A stretch of 64,000 bases of DNA from Cyprinodon diabolis. Its lineage: Eukaryota; Chordata; Actinopteri; Cyprinodontiformes; Cyprinodontidae. Shown here one piece after another: positions 38,691 to 52,068 of the stretch. The position numbers were made by a program, and so were the translations under genes. The DNA lies in assembly GCA_030533445.1 (NCBI GenBank), contig CM060072.1, forward strand, positions 18,728,267 to 18,792,266. Reading direction: 5' to 3'. The notes beneath the pieces were generated by a model. It made no database searches, was not told the DNA's origin, and saw nothing but the letters and a program-made list of their open reading frames with translations. The first letter of the stretch is position 1, and each line of letters opens with the position of its first letter.

Positions 38691-41600
38691 GTCACTTTAT
38701 TGGTTTATTTCCATCTTGACCTTTTACTTCCCTCCTTTCCATAACAGCATTATTTTTAAATTGCAGAACAGATTTTATAACCTGCTGGTTTTAAGAAAAG
38801 TTGGTTAGTTTTGCATAAGAATATTAAAGTAAAATTATGTGAATACTATTCTCTCAAAAGTCCTTTGTTCTATTTTTCTTTTGGAAAAACCAAAATCTTT
38901 GTTTTATTTTTCAATGATGTTAAGTTTCTCATAATGAATATATAAAAAAAGAAAATGATTGAAAGGATATTAATTGTTTTGAAAGCATTATTTGTAGTCC
39001 CATCCTTTTTCTTTTTATACACTTTTCTTTTACAAGTCCATAACTTTGAAAACAAGGATCTATACTTATCTTTTTTAATCTATTTTAGTGTGATAGTTTA
39101 GTTCCTTAATCAGTTGAAGGAAACTCTTGGGGAAAAAAAAGAATTTGTTTGGATGAAAACCTGACCTAGTTCTTGCAAAATATGTGACTTTTGCAGTCAC
39201 ATTGCTATCACTGGTGTTGTGTTTCAATCCAGTAAAACCAGGAGCTAAATTGAAGTCTTGCTTCATTGAACAAGCCTAAAGTAAATGTCTTTGTCTCTTG
39301 TTAGACCGGGTGGCTTAGCATCCAGAGGCGGTCTGAGTAACAGTGAGTCTTACAACATATTTAAGTGGCAGCAGGAAGAAAAATCCCTCCCTGATGTGCA
39401 GGACTAAATTACTGCAGTTTAAAAGATAATAGCATAAGTGAGAAGTAAAAGACTTAGTTCAATAGGTGTAGCTAAAGTAGTAGAAGTAGAATGAAAGATA
39501 TTTCTGTAAACTAAGAAATGCCACAGCCTGCAAAACAAACCTGTTAGGTAATAAGAGAAGTATTTAAAAACGAGGAATTGCAGCGGCACAGTACTGTTTT
39601 AATAATTAATAAGAAAAAGGTAACAAGTGATCATAGCACATTCCTTGTGGTTTCAGTTTGCTGAGACCATGTCGGGGTGGGAGAGGAACTAGTTTTATGT
39701 TTCAGACTATTTGCGTGATGGATTGGCACCACTTGGTCTCTCTTCCTTTGACTTTGGCTCCACTGCTCCTCCATCCGGAAATCAAAGATTTATTCTGGGA
39801 TATAAAAAAGAATGAAACAGATATAGGCCAGCAGATATGGGGATGTAATGACTCATTATGTTAAGAAAACATTAAATTACAAAACAAAGCCGGGTGTTGC
39901 TGTAGGAGGTCTGCTATTGTTAAGATGGTGTCCCAGGCTAAAACAAACTACTGCTCTGTGGTTTGGTGTTTGTCTTTAGGTATGTGTTAGTCGGTTTCTG
40001 TAAACCAAAGTGTAAAGCGCTTAGTTTACAATCTAAGCCCTGGGTTATTTGCTTAATAATCTGAAATAAAAAAGGAAATGTAAGATAACGAATGAAGAGG
40101 GTGTATATTGTGTGTATTTGAATCTCTAAGGCTTTAAGAGGAACCAACAAACGTCTGGAGTTTGTAGTCTGTTTAAGATGTGTATTACAGATGTTTAATC
40201 AGCGTTTTGTTTTTTTGTTTTGTTTTTTCAGCTCTCCTCACCCATTTTAAAAGGTAATTAGAAAATGTTTGCATCATAAAGAAAAAAAAGGGGGTCCAAG
40301 GAACTAAGGAACAGGTTTAGTTGTGTGAATGAGAAACTGGATTGTCAGGACAGAAAACCTGAGGAGCTTGTCAGGGAAGCAGCCTGGAGTCTGTTTTCAC
40401 ACACCAGCTGTCAGGGAGAAAGGCCTCAGCAGATACACACTGTTTTGCACAAAGTGATTCAAATACAACAATAAGACAAATTGATTAATGAATTCAAAAT
40501 CTCACAAGCTGCTTAGTCTTCCTGCCTTCATTTGACCTGCATTTTCTTTCATTTGCGCGACATTTAGGATGGCGTCAAAACATATGGTTAATAAAGTCTA
40601 ACTGAGTGTAGCACACATCAAACCTTTGTTTGAACTTTTTTATTAATTACTTCCAAGAAACCTTAAGAAATCCAACTTAAATAGTTTTTCTCCTTAGCAA
40701 TTGCTGACAAGAATATTTTATATGTGCTGGGTTTTGTTCTCAGTTCAGTTTTGTTTAAATAACTTTGCATTTACTTTTATTTAAATGTTAAATAGGTCAA
40801 CAAATGCTTCAGATATTTAAAATATTTTTCCTTTTTAGCAAGTTGTTAATCAAATAGTGTTTTTCCTGTCAAAACTGACATCATTCAACTTCCTGTAAAT
40901 CCTAATTTCATTCAAAAGAAATGTCAGAGTTGTACTTTTGCAAACTCTTCATGCACTTGCACATCTGGTGCCTCAAATAGTTTTTTTATGAAACATCACA
41001 GTCTGGTGGCATCTGATTGGCTGCAGATGTTCCAACACAGCATTCCTTTTAGAAATATATTTTTCATCCATCCAGTCATCATTTAAATTTTAAGTCTAAT
41101 CAGATTGGCTCAACTGAATATAATCCTCTCCTACTTTGCAAATGGTGTTATGACAGGCAAACTCAGTTTGTTCCAAATGACTACGTTTTATCTTATTTCT
41201 AAGCGTTTTTATTTAGTATGCTAAATATTTATGTAACAATATGTCTGTAATTCACATTTTTAACGAATATCTTTTTATTGACAGTACTCATTACCTCTAG
41301 TTTTGGTCGGTTTGACTTATTTAGATATGGATTAGATGATATCTGCAAAATTTATCTGACGATACATTTTTAAAGTTAGGTCAACACAATATAATATCAG
41401 TATTGATTAAAAGAAAAGCCTCAAAAAGACCATCGAGCATGCCCACACCAGATATCTTTACAGACTTATTACAATTGTTTTGCCATGTTTATATAAATCC
41501 TCCAATATAACGTTTAGCTTTAAAAAACAAAAACACATAAAACTGCATAAAAACCCAGAATATCAGTCAGCGACAAATTATGTTATTGATGTATATGGAA

Positions 41601-42439
41601 ATGTTGGAAATCTTTTTAAAAGTCATTTCAATGACATTGAATTAAATTATAATGAGATCGCATCCAACTCTGGTTTAAACAATATGTATCAAATGTAAAG
41701 TTTACATTGCAAAATTTATTTCATTAACTATAATAATCAGTTGATTTTTAATTATTGTGTCATACAGATGAGTTCAGTTCAAAAACTGAAAGTTTTGGAG
41801 TGTTTGAGTTAGCTGGAGATAAGTAGAAGTAAGATTTGTTGCAAATCCAAGGCTGCTGATGGGCAGGGAAGAAAAAAAAAAAGCTGATGTAGGTTTTGAT
41901 AAATTTGCTTTACCCACTCTGAAGTTCATCATTTTGCCTGCTACATTTTACCCTGACTAAGTCTAAATAGAAACATTTAAATACATGTTGATTAACGGAG
42001 TGCTTTTGGGTTACTTTTGCAGACATTATGATGGAGACCCTAAAGGACCTTTAAACGTGTTTAGCTACTTTAAATGCCTTAGTTTTTGCTGAACAAACCA
42101 CCAGATATTTTTCACATCTTGATACAAATCCAGCTAAAAGCTCTGTTTCCTACTTTTTTCTATCTCAGCAGAGCTTTAAGTTGAACTTTTGCTCAGATGA
42201 AAGTCCCTCTGCTCCCTGCCCCTCATGTTGGGGATGTTGATTCTTAAACATGCATCTAATTTCTTGCTGATATAACTGTGAAAATAACTCCATTAATCAC
42301 TAGGCTTCTCACTAGGTTTGGCAATCTGTAGGGATGCATTTTTATACAAAACATGTAGTTCAGATGCAGGACCATTGTTTTCTGACATAAGAGCACACAG
42401 GTCAGACAGGAATGCTGCGATTGGATCTAACTTAAAAAT

Positions 42440-42656
42440 AATTGAATAATAAATTAACTTTATGAATCTAACAATGGAGAAATTCAACTCTGCATTTGAC
42501 CCATCCCCTTGGGGATCAGTGGGCTGTCACTGTGCGGCGCCCGGGGAGCAGTGTGGGGTTAAGGGTTTTGCTCAGAGAGTCAGAGTGGAGTCTGCAGGAG
42601 TTTGGTTGAACTCAAAACCTCACGCAATGCTCTAACCACTAGTCCCCCACTCCCCA
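42440..42656 (-). mobile_element. tRNA-derived SINE, family S copy 2
   Basis: Same order on the minus strand: GGGGAGTGGGGGACTAGTGG, TTAGAGCATTG, a GGTTTTGAGTTCAACC B-box-like part, CTTAACCCCACACTGCTCCC, GGGGATGGGTCAAATGCAGA, and an AT-rich tail. Confidence 0.8.
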
Positions 42657-43079
42657 TCTGACTTTGGATCAGATCAGCCACGAACCTTAAAATACAAATC
42701 AATAATCATCAACACTGCCGGGAGGGGACCCATTGATCTAAACTAACACATTAAATACAGTAATGACCTTTAATTTAAACTTACTTTCATATCTTTTTCT
42801 CTGTTATTGAAGCAACAACATTTCTATCAAGGGTTTTTACAAAAGGCAAAAATGGTCTGACTTACTTTGCAGCCTGTACATATTACACAGACATTTTTTG
42901 TTGTTATTAAACCCACACATTAGCTGTCTGGTGAGGCTTTCAGTGGGACCAGTGCCATGACAATAGTGGTGTAAACAGTGGGAAGTCACCTCAGGGTAGA
43001 TGCCTCCTGTGGGAAACTATCTGCAGGACCCTCCAGAGAAAACAAGTGAAATGCAGCGTGCACTAGTCCTTTGAAGAGA

Positions 43080-44421
43080 ATCTAAGGAGGAAGACAGACT
43101 TCATTTCATAGAGCTGCCCTTGAAATACAGACTCATCTCTTTAATGCTTGTTTGTGGTTTTCTGAAGTATTTAGGGGGACTACAGTAAGAGTTAAATGTG
43201 TCTGATTACAGCATTACATCAGCACTTGTCCTCGCTCCAGCAGAGCAAAACACTACATCAAAACTTCCTGTTTTAAGCTAGGAATATAAGCAACAGAAGG
43301 GCAGGTCATAGGTCATATTTAGGGGCCTTTCATAGGTCATCTAATAAGATTTACACTTAAGATTTTTACATGTTATAACAATATTGAGTGTTTTTGTAAG
43401 CTGTTATCTCTTTTTGAAAACCAGCTTGTGTTATTTTAAATACATACATCATCCCAGACTGTTTAACAGAGGATCCTTCCTGTTTGTGTTGGCTTTGTTT
43501 TTACCTCTGTGGATGGGTGTGTCTCAATAAACCTACACCATTAGCATGTTGGGTTTAATGTAACTGGTTAAACAGCCTGAACCAGTGAGTACAGCGACTC
43601 AGGCTTTTACACACCCCCACATGTCATGGTATGACTGTGTGAGTCAAGCAGCTGTATGCATATCTGTCATGCTCTGCTCCTATGGGAGTACCAACAGGTG
43701 CACTAGAAAGATTTTACAGCAGAAAATGTTTTTTCCCTTGCCAAAACCAAAAAAATACAGTAAGCGGAAGGAGGTAGCTGTAATATACAAGAGGAAAACC
43801 TCTGTGAGAGGCAAGGATTTAAGAACCACCCAAACTTTGTAAACCGCCCAATCAAGCTGCGCTGTAGGAACTGGATCCCTCCCATACTCACCACCTGAGA
43901 GCAAAGAAACACAGCTGTGCCTCAGAGACTCAAAAGACTGAGGAAGAAAGAGAGAAGGAACCAAAGAGCTGGTGAGAGCAAGAGTTAGGACTGTGAAGGC
44001 TGTTAAACACGTTGGACAAAGGAAAAACAGAAGACATGTAAGACATGAAAAAGCTTTTGGAAACTTGAACAAGAATGTAGACAAGAGTCTCTGGAGAGAA
44101 GAATCGGAATCCTCTGAAGATCTTTGAATCTGTAACAAGACTATGAGCTCACTGTTGGTGGATTGAATGAACTCAACATAAAGAGAAGATACCATAAGAG
44201 GAAACTGGACACCAAAATGTGGACAAAAGGAAAAAGACATTGAAGACAAGTTTTTGAACTGCTTGTCTTTGAAAAAAACATTTTTGTTTTGTTTTTTTGC
44301 TATGGGATTTACTGTTGAACCATGTAGCATATGTTTGCAAGCTCTGAAGAGGGCATAATTTAAATATTGACTTCGGGGAGCAGATTGATTTTCAGCACCT
44401 TGTGTTGCTGACGATACAGAC
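43080..44421 (+). other. fry: Possible 5' UTR/promoter region of the alternative fry exon
   Basis: Purine-rich plus-strand sequence from about 43900 (GAGGAAGAAAGAGAGAAGG) without splice or TATA signals that I can fix. A 309-codon reverse-strand frame (43680-44609) crosses it but looks like chance. The transcription start is unknown. Confidence 0.25.
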
Positions 44422-44665
44422 ATGTCTGCAGAAGATGCAAGGTGCAGTAGCCTTAAAGCTAGAAGTGATACCTTAGATCTCAGTGAGGTCCATTCTCCAC
44501 AGAAAGGCTCAGACCAGGAAGTTCCCAACCAGAACCAAAGCCAGGATGGGATCGTCCTGGATCGTATTGCCTCTCTGTCACTGGACACATTTGACCCCAG
44601 TGACTTCAAAGGGAGATTTTCAAAGATCCGGTCTAGATCCAGAAACAGAAAAGGGATCCTACCAG
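44422..44665 (+). CDS. fry: Candidate alternative first coding exon of fry
   Basis: ATG in GACATGTCT opens 81 codons plus one base: MSAEDARCSSLKARSDTLDL at the start, IVLDRIASLSLDTFDPSD in the middle and a basic SKIRSRSRNRKG end. It stops at the strong donor CTACCAG|GTAGGTGA. The leftover single base equals that of the recognised fry first exon at 56986-57058, so either exon could join the same second exon. The charged, Ser-rich composition looks like a disordered N-terminus of a scaffold protein. No homologue recalled for this segment; the assignment rests on position, phase and protein-like composition. Confidence 0.55.
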
Positions 44666-46197
44666 GTAGGTGAAGACTTGGCTTTGAAAGCTTTTTTTTT
44701 TGTTTTATGTATGAGTGTTGCTATAGCCTGGTATCAACCCTTATGTTTCAATATAAATTCTTCTCTGGAGGCTGGAAACAAACTGCTTCAACAGACAACT
44801 GAAATAGGAATCCCCAACATACTCGAAATGGAATGTGCATTTGCAGGTTTTTCTGCAAAGAATGTGAAGAAGTCACTGACCTAGCTATTCAGATAATTTC
44901 TGCCTCTACCTTTCTGCTGAAGACATAACTGTTGGCAAGTCTTTTCCTTAGCTTTTGTATTCCCTTTGAAAAGTGATACTATTTTTGCTTTGAGAAAACA
45001 GGAGGTTCATTAGCCCCCCAACCCCCCTAACCCTTCACTAATCCTCAGACATAGAAGCAGTATTCGTCAATGGTCTGTTCAAAACACATCAAGTATATAC
45101 TGCACAGATTGTCATTCATTAAAGTAGTGATTACACTATTAATTTTGTTCCCTCTCAAGAATGATTCAAGTCTGAAATGCAGAGTGAAAATTTGATTTTC
45201 AGTTAAAAGTAGAAGAGGAAATTTGGCCCGAAGTAATGTCTGTGCAGCAGAGCACCACCTGCACAAACATCTCTTTCAGAAAGAAACTACTGTAACATCA
45301 TCTTCCATGTAATTGGAACAGGGAGGTTAAAAGGTCAAATTCTTAACACAAGAAATGTTATGAATTGAATATTGTTGGGCTTCTCCGCTGTGATAGTTTG
45401 GACCCCCGAGGCTTTGATGTGAAGGACACAAGTATGCCAGGCATGAAAACCCCTCTCACTCAGACAATCTGTGGAACAGTGACCTATTGGATCAATCCAG
45501 CTGTGTCAGGGAGACACTACTGTGTGAACCCTGAACCTCAGACACGCCCTCTGGGCTTTTGTGTAGCTGTTTACTCTCACATTGTTGTGAGGTTTGAGTC
45601 AATATTGCTGTTAACTAGTGAAAACCTCCACATGGATAACAGGTCAGATGGGAAACCATGAACGTATAGGGTCTTAGCAATAACTTTCCATATTTCAGTA
45701 CCACAAATAGTTTCCCCTGCTTTTATAATCTAATCTTTGCTGAAGTTGCAGTAGTTATAGTTACCTCTGTTATTCCAGTGCTTTCCTATATTATAGACAC
45801 TCTGTTTGCATTGATAAACATTCACCTGTTAGACTTGGACTTAGGTTTACCTTGACAACGGCAATGATTATTTCTCCTGAAACAAAAATAAAGTATTTTG
45901 ATATTTTTGGCTTGTGTGCCTGGGAACAATACATCCACAAAATCAACCAGAACCACAAAAATATTGCAGACGTGCTTCCTTCAAAATGTTACTATTACAC
46001 AGATAAGTACTTTGTTGCATTTTTATGACTAAATTCAGCTCTCAGCTCCTCGCTTTGTCGTCCTTCAAATTTTTTAGATTTTTGGGATGTGGTGAAAACT
46101 GTGCCTAATCACCTGCACGGTTGGAACATTTCCACCCAACATTAAATAATCACTGCAAAATTTGTAAAAAAAAAAAAGAAATACACACTTCTCTTTT

Positions 46198-46728
46198 ACC
46201 CCTTTCCCACTGGCCGAACAACCCCTTTAAACCTGGGAACAAATGGCTTTTAGTGGCAGTGGGAACACCTCACTGACACTTATCTATCAAAAACTAGGGT
46301 CCAACAACTAGGCAAGCGACCCACGTTAATATCATCTTGGCTCTGATCCGCATGCTATGGGAACACCAGAGCTGTTGATGGTTGACCTGCTAAATTACAC
46401 TTTCAATCCAGAGGCCCCACTACCACAGACACACTGCCACTCTGGGTCCCTAAGCAAAGACCCTTAACCCCCACACAGCTCCCCAGGCGCCGCACAATGG
46501 CAGCCCATTGCTCCCCAAGGGGATGGGTCAAATGCAGAGAGTTCATTCCATTGCTCTGTACTTATCACAGTGTAATGGCAATAAATGCTGGGGGAAAAAG
46601 TGAACATGTAGATTGCCAGCAGGGGATCAGACCTGGCTTTTCTGCGAAATGAGAAAAGAGTCAAAGCAGATATTTAGCGGGTAAACTCAGGTTTAGAAAA
46701 AACGGGTTTTTAGTGGGGAAGCGGCTTT
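46198..46728. mobile_element. Possible DNA transposon carrying a SINE (tentative)
   Basis: The left end CCCCTTTCCCACTGGCC and right end AGTGGGGAAGCGG are loosely inverted, and CTTTT occurs just outside both. The SINE at 46400-46590 lies inside. Family not determined. Confidence 0.35.
46400..46590 (+). mobile_element. tRNA-derived SINE, family S copy 3 (head truncated)
   Basis: Plus orientation: GACCCTTAACCCCCACACAG, CCAGGCGCCGCACAATGGCAG, GGGGATGGGTCAAATGCAGA, then a LINE-like tail ending CAGTGTAATGGCAATAAATG. The tRNA-like head is incomplete. Confidence 0.7.
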
Positions 46729-47061
46729 TGATTGAACTTACTCAGCAGTTTCTAAAGCGATCATGCCTAACAAAATGGCAGTTAGCGACAGAGTGAGTCC
46801 GACTATATGTGTCACATTGGAAATGAATGTATTGAACTGTCCTATCATCCAGGCTGTTATTTGATTGCCTTTTTCGATCCCTGACTCAGCCCTACTCCAT
46901 CGGGAGTGCCATTGCAGTTTGAGGACTAAGATCTTCACCCTTCGCAACACCAGAGTGCAGAATTAGATTAAAAGTGAATCCGACCGAAGCAGTATCCATC
47001 TATGATCATTTCCCACCAATTAAGATTTCATAGTCAAAGAAAAACTTAAACTCAAACTTAA

Positions 47062-47498
47062 AGGCGAACACCGTTTTTTTTACATTGGGCCCTTGATTTT
47101 ACGTTATTACATCATGTTCTGCTCACCTATATGGGTTTTATGTTATTTGGAGCTGTTCTGAAGATATTCCGTTAGGTTATATCCAAGTAACGTCTTCCTT
47201 TGGGCAAACGACTTGAAGACACAAACTAAACTGTTCATCATTTATCGTTTATGGTACGCCAGCATTCATAACATGTAGGTGCATCACTGTCCCCGAGACA
47301 TCCGCAGTTATATTTTTTATATATTTTTTTAAAAAACAAATCAGCGCGCGGATGACGTCATACACGCGCCACTTCAATAAATAAATGGAATATCTTCAGA
47401 ACAGCTCCAAATGACACAAAACTCATATGGGTTAGTAGAACATGATGTAATAACGTAAAATCAAGGGCCCAATGTAAAAAAAAAAACGGCGTTCCCCT
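47062..47498. mobile_element. piggyBac-like MITE with long inverted repeats and TTAA target
   Basis: TTAA flanks both ends (47058-47061 and 47499-47502). The left arm AGGCGAACACCGTTT, ACATTGGGCCCTTGATTTTA, CGTTATTACATCATGTTCT, GGAGCTGTTCTGAAGATATT is repeated inverted at the right end over some 110-115 bp with few differences. The centre (about 47170-47385) is unique and contains GCGCGCGGATGACGTCA. No coding sequence. Confidence 0.85.
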
Positions 47499-48797
47499 TT
47501 AAGGCAGTTGCATAGGTAGAATGGTTTCAGAATAAAGTATGCCATAGATAGGAGAGGAAAAAAAGGAGAGCTCTGACTGAGTCCGCTGTTTATAGTGTAA
47601 TTTATGACAATTCTTTTCATACGTTAATATCTAAAACTGAATTAAAACCACTTCCAACTGAGGAGAAGTTTGTAAGAACCTACAGACATTTTTATAATTA
47701 AAGCCTTTGAGGTGTGTCTCATAGCAACAGTATCCATAAACGCACAGCAGCTACTGCTGCAGCTCCTCTGCTCCATTCAAATTTAGAACCGATAAGTGAT
47801 TAACTTTTGTCTGTATCCCAAAACATAAACACATAAAAATATCCTACCTTCACCAGTTAAGCTCCTCTAAAAAAAGGCTTTAATAAGAACATTACTCTCT
47901 CTCACTTTCTCTTTCTACAAAATCATGGAAATAAAAAGAGAAAGTCTGCACTTTCATTCAATAAATATTCCCACTAGTGTTGGCAGTTTGCATCAGCATG
48001 TTTTGATGTCAACTGTGTAAAACTATAGGATAATTATTAAGCATGGCTGGCTCTCTTTAGATGTTGACTGCAAATACAGAACTCCTATAGTTGAATGAAA
48101 AGATCACCAAAATATGAATGTAGAGAAATTCAAAATGGAAATTAGAAAGATTAAAGCAAAAAGGCTGAGGTAATGTTTTGGATCCTTCCATGAATATCCA
48201 TGTTAAGGCCCATCCTAAATGTCCCACCCTCTAGCAGCATTTTTTGAGGTAGACTATTACAAGCTTTTTATCTAAGTTGGTCCTGGCGCCTGCAGTAGAA
48301 ATGCAAAAGTGAGAAAAGTTAGTTCCTGCATTAAAAAAAAGCACCTTCAGACTCACTTAAACATCAGGCATGCAAACAGGCCAAAGGGCCCCTTGCAGTT
48401 ACCCAGAAAGAAAAACAATGAATACATCTTTAATTTGAAGTTGAGTGAATATGTGTCTGTGTGTTGAGAGGAATCACATTCCAGCAGCTGGCATGCCCAG
48501 GCCTCTGCTTAGAATGTGAGGAATCCCATGAGCTTCACAAGGGTGTGTGCTTTTTTTTTTTTTAATGATTTTCTTTTATAACCCTAACTTGTTAGTGTAG
48601 CTGTTAATAGCTGTTTGGGTATTTTCCCTATTCTCCTAGTTGGCTATGAATTTGAATAGATTTTCCTATCTTGGATTGCCTTTGGTGAACTCCAGCGAGT
48701 ACTTCCCATTTGCACTTTTCCCTGTGTGAAGAAGCATTGGCCACATCTAGTACAGCAAATGATTTGCATTTTGATTTGGACATTTTACCTATAGGAT

Positions 48798-49426
48798 CAG
48801 AGATGGGAAGTAACGAAGTACAAATACTTCGTTACTGTACTCAAGTAGATTTTTCTGATATTTTTACTTTACTTTACTACTTATTTTTATGGCAACTTTT
48901 TACTTCTACTCCTTACATTTTTACACAAATATCTGTACTTTCTACTCCTTACATTTAAAAAAATTGGCTTGTTACTTTAGTTTTGAATCATTTCAATGGA
49001 GTTACCGTTATTATTTTTCACGTCATAAATACCAAATTCCATCTAATTGGATGGGAATCTACGTTGCATTTGACGCACCACTACAAGATGAATCGACAGA
49101 TTCTGTGGTATTCATTCGCGGCAAATCCTTGCAGCTTGGTGGCGGTGGCGTTAGCATAGTAGTATGGACGACGAGATGATTGAAAATGAACACAACGGAG
49201 ATCTAGTCCTATTGGCAGACATCCATTTAAAATGTAGGACACTGCATGAAAAAAGTGGTTTCTACTTTTACTTTTATACTTTAAGTAAATTTACAAGCCT
49301 GTACTTTGTTACTTTTACTTGAGTAAAGAAGTTTAATCAGTACTTCCACTTTTACCAGAGTATTTTTTAACACAAGTATCTGTACTTTTACTCAAGTACG
49401 GAAAGTGAGTACTTTTGCCATCTCTG
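48798..49426. mobile_element. Non-autonomous hAT element, family B copy 2
   Basis: Exact 8-bp duplication TATAGGAT (48790-48797 and 49427-49434). Termini CAGAGATGG and CCATCTCTG, with AAGTA/TACTT-rich subterminal repeats on both sides, related to 32099-32836. No transposase. The open frame at 48889-49179 is not recognised. Confidence 0.95.
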
Positions 49427-52068
49427 TATAGGATAACACAACTCTAACACATTTAGTTGCTTCCTGGACAAAAAAATAATTGTCAATATGCTCATTTTAA
49501 CAACTAATAATACAGCCCAATATTTAACAATGTATTGTCATTGCAAGTGTGAGATAGGGGGGAAAAAAGATCATTAATCATGTAAAGTCTGTGGTTAGCA
49601 CTGTCTGCTAAATCGTACAATTTTTTTTAATGTGGAGTTTTGCAGAGTTATATGCCTTCCTTACTTTTCCTTCTTAAGAGAGTCTCAAAATATGCAAGTA
49701 GCGTTAAGTAGTTACTCTAAATCTCCTAAAATTATTAGTGTCTATTTTCACTCCTATATGTCATCATATTTGCCCTGTGATGAACTAGCAACCCTCACGG
49801 CTTTCAACAAAATGAGATACGTATCAAAAGATTGAAAAATTGGCCAAAGATGATGAATTACTTTAGTAAATTATAAAAATCTGAGCATAGATGATGTAAC
49901 AGTAGATACACACCATCATCTCTACAAAAGCACTGCAAGGCGTTTGGCTGTAGTGTTTGGCTAGATTCAGTTTGCAGAGATTCTCTGCTGGACCCCTCTT
50001 CCTTAGAGATCAGGTTTTAATTGTCTTTTAATGTAAATCAGGCCATCCTGTACTTCATAACTCTCCTGTGAGCGGCAGCTTTCGTGATACTCTTGTCTTA
50101 TATGCATTCTTCTCTCCCTGGCCTCACATACTCTCTCCTCCCTCCCTTCACCGTTTACATGTACTGTTGCACTTCTGCGGGTCATCTGTGGAAGTACGTG
50201 TTGATCAGCGTTATCCGCCCTGAGTACATGCGTTTATCTTTCATGGTACACACTTGTTTCTGTCTAATTGTCTAATTATTTCATTGTTGATTTTCTCTAA
50301 ATGTGATTTGTTCTTTTGCTCTTTTAGTGATCTGATGATAACTATCGTTATCGTTGGAGGAAAATCATTTGATATACAACCGAAAAAAGGCTGAGGAGGG
50401 AATGGTGTAGGCTTTAGCTTCAATGGCCTTGACTTTAAGTAGTCGGCAGAAACTCTAAAATATTATTTTTTAAAAGGCAGTGAACTTAGTGCTCTAAAGG
50501 GCCGGTAATGACAGTCAGCTTGTCACAATTCTTTTCCAAAAAGAAGTCGGCAAGGGAGAACTCAAGACTTATGACTGAAAACAGGAAGGCCCTAGAAAGT
50601 ATCTCAGCATTGCTCTGCATTATAAATTTGGGCTTGACCTGTATGTGTCATAGATAAAATGTTTGATTTGGAGATCTAATTGTTAAATACACACAGTGGA
50701 GCTTTAATCCCGTCCACATATGATATTTGAAAAATGCATGCTGTGGACGTGGTGATGATTTATCAGCAGCTGAAAACATTTGACTTGTTGATAGTTCTGA
50801 GGCCAAAGATTTCTCTCCGCTGACCTTCAGTGGAAAGGGGGTAAGTGGAAGGTTCTGTGGAAGAGACCAGCAGCCCTTAGCTGTAGCTGGAGATTGTCAG
50901 ACTACAGTGAAATTAGTTTTTGGTTGAATATGAAATATTTCAACTCTACGGATTCAGCTGCATAATTTTTTTTCTTTGAGTGGAGACAGGCAGTCTGCTG
51001 ATAGGCGCTTCTGTCAGGCAGCTCCCTCCTTCCCCAACTGTTGGTTTGTACTAGAGACTGACATTTTTTCGGGAATCCCATGGGTCACGGGATTCCCGTG
51101 GGATGGGAGTCAGTATTAGTAACGATCACGTGATTGGGACGGTACAGGATTAAACATTAACGGGAGCAGACGGGAGCGGGAGCAAACCGATAATAACTAA
51201 AAAAAAAACTAGGATCAATACCAAAAAATAAAATAAAATAAAATAAAATAGAAAGAAAAAAAATCCAGTACTGGCGCGGCACCGCCATTTTGTAGTTTTT
51301 TTCCTTTAAGCCTACACTATAATGCGAGTCAAAAAAACTACACGACCCAAAAACCAACAGTGATTCCGCTCTGAGTTTTTCACCCGCGCTCAAAAACAAC
51401 AAGAATGGGGCTCTGTTCGAAATCCTGGGCTGCATCCTCCAAGGACGCGGTCTACTTAGACTGGATCCTTTGAAGTCCGTGAAAATAAGGAGACCGGAAG
51501 AGTTTTGGCTGTGAATTCGACCAGGTCTACCCTTCAGCGGGTTTTATCGCCGTAAGGTCTGTTGCTTAGCAACCGCGAAAGTTGACACACAAAGCAGGAA
51601 AAGAATGAAAACCGAAGTTTCCAAAACTGTTTGTTTATTTCTTTCTTTTTTATTGTAAGGTGAACAAAGACTGATGAGAATCCAGAGTGGAATAAAGGTT
51701 CCAACCACCAGGAGCAGGAACAAATCAAATCAAATGTGATGATAGAAACCTTAGTCAGTTAAATAACCTGCTGCTGTCATTCTGCACATCTCTGATGTTG
51801 CTGCTATTTTCAAATATCCATCACTGTAAAAATGTCCATAGCTGCATATTGGTTATCTATTCTCCAGTTTTATATTGTTAAAACACTTTACAGAATTGTA
51901 TTTTATTTTTATTTTTTTAACTCTTCCCTATTATGTTATTCTTATACATTTTTCTAAGGTCCACATTTGTGTGACCATTTTCAATAATCTTTCTGCTGCT
52001 GTAAATTTGCCCATTGTGGGACAGTAAAGGGATTTTATATTCTATTCTATAAAAGGGGTAGAAATATA

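Larger units (their letters stand above)
31367..44421. other. Intron or intergenic sequence upstream of the alternative fry exon
   Basis: It contains two hAT elements (32099-32836, 33047-33656), SINEs (38362-38582, 42440-42656), a Tc1 scrap around 38240-38660 and a decayed palindromic repeat at about 34826-35362. 35400-38200 and 38700-42400 are AT-rich without recognisable genes or elements. 43080-44420 may hold 5' UTR of the alternative exon. Confidence 0.6.

Noticed and set aside
43680..44609. 309-codon open frame on the minus strand
   Set aside because: It overlaps the candidate fry exon antisense, has no recognisable domain, and its composition (Leu/Ser/Phe-rich) is that of a chance frame opposite purine-rich coding or UTR sequence.
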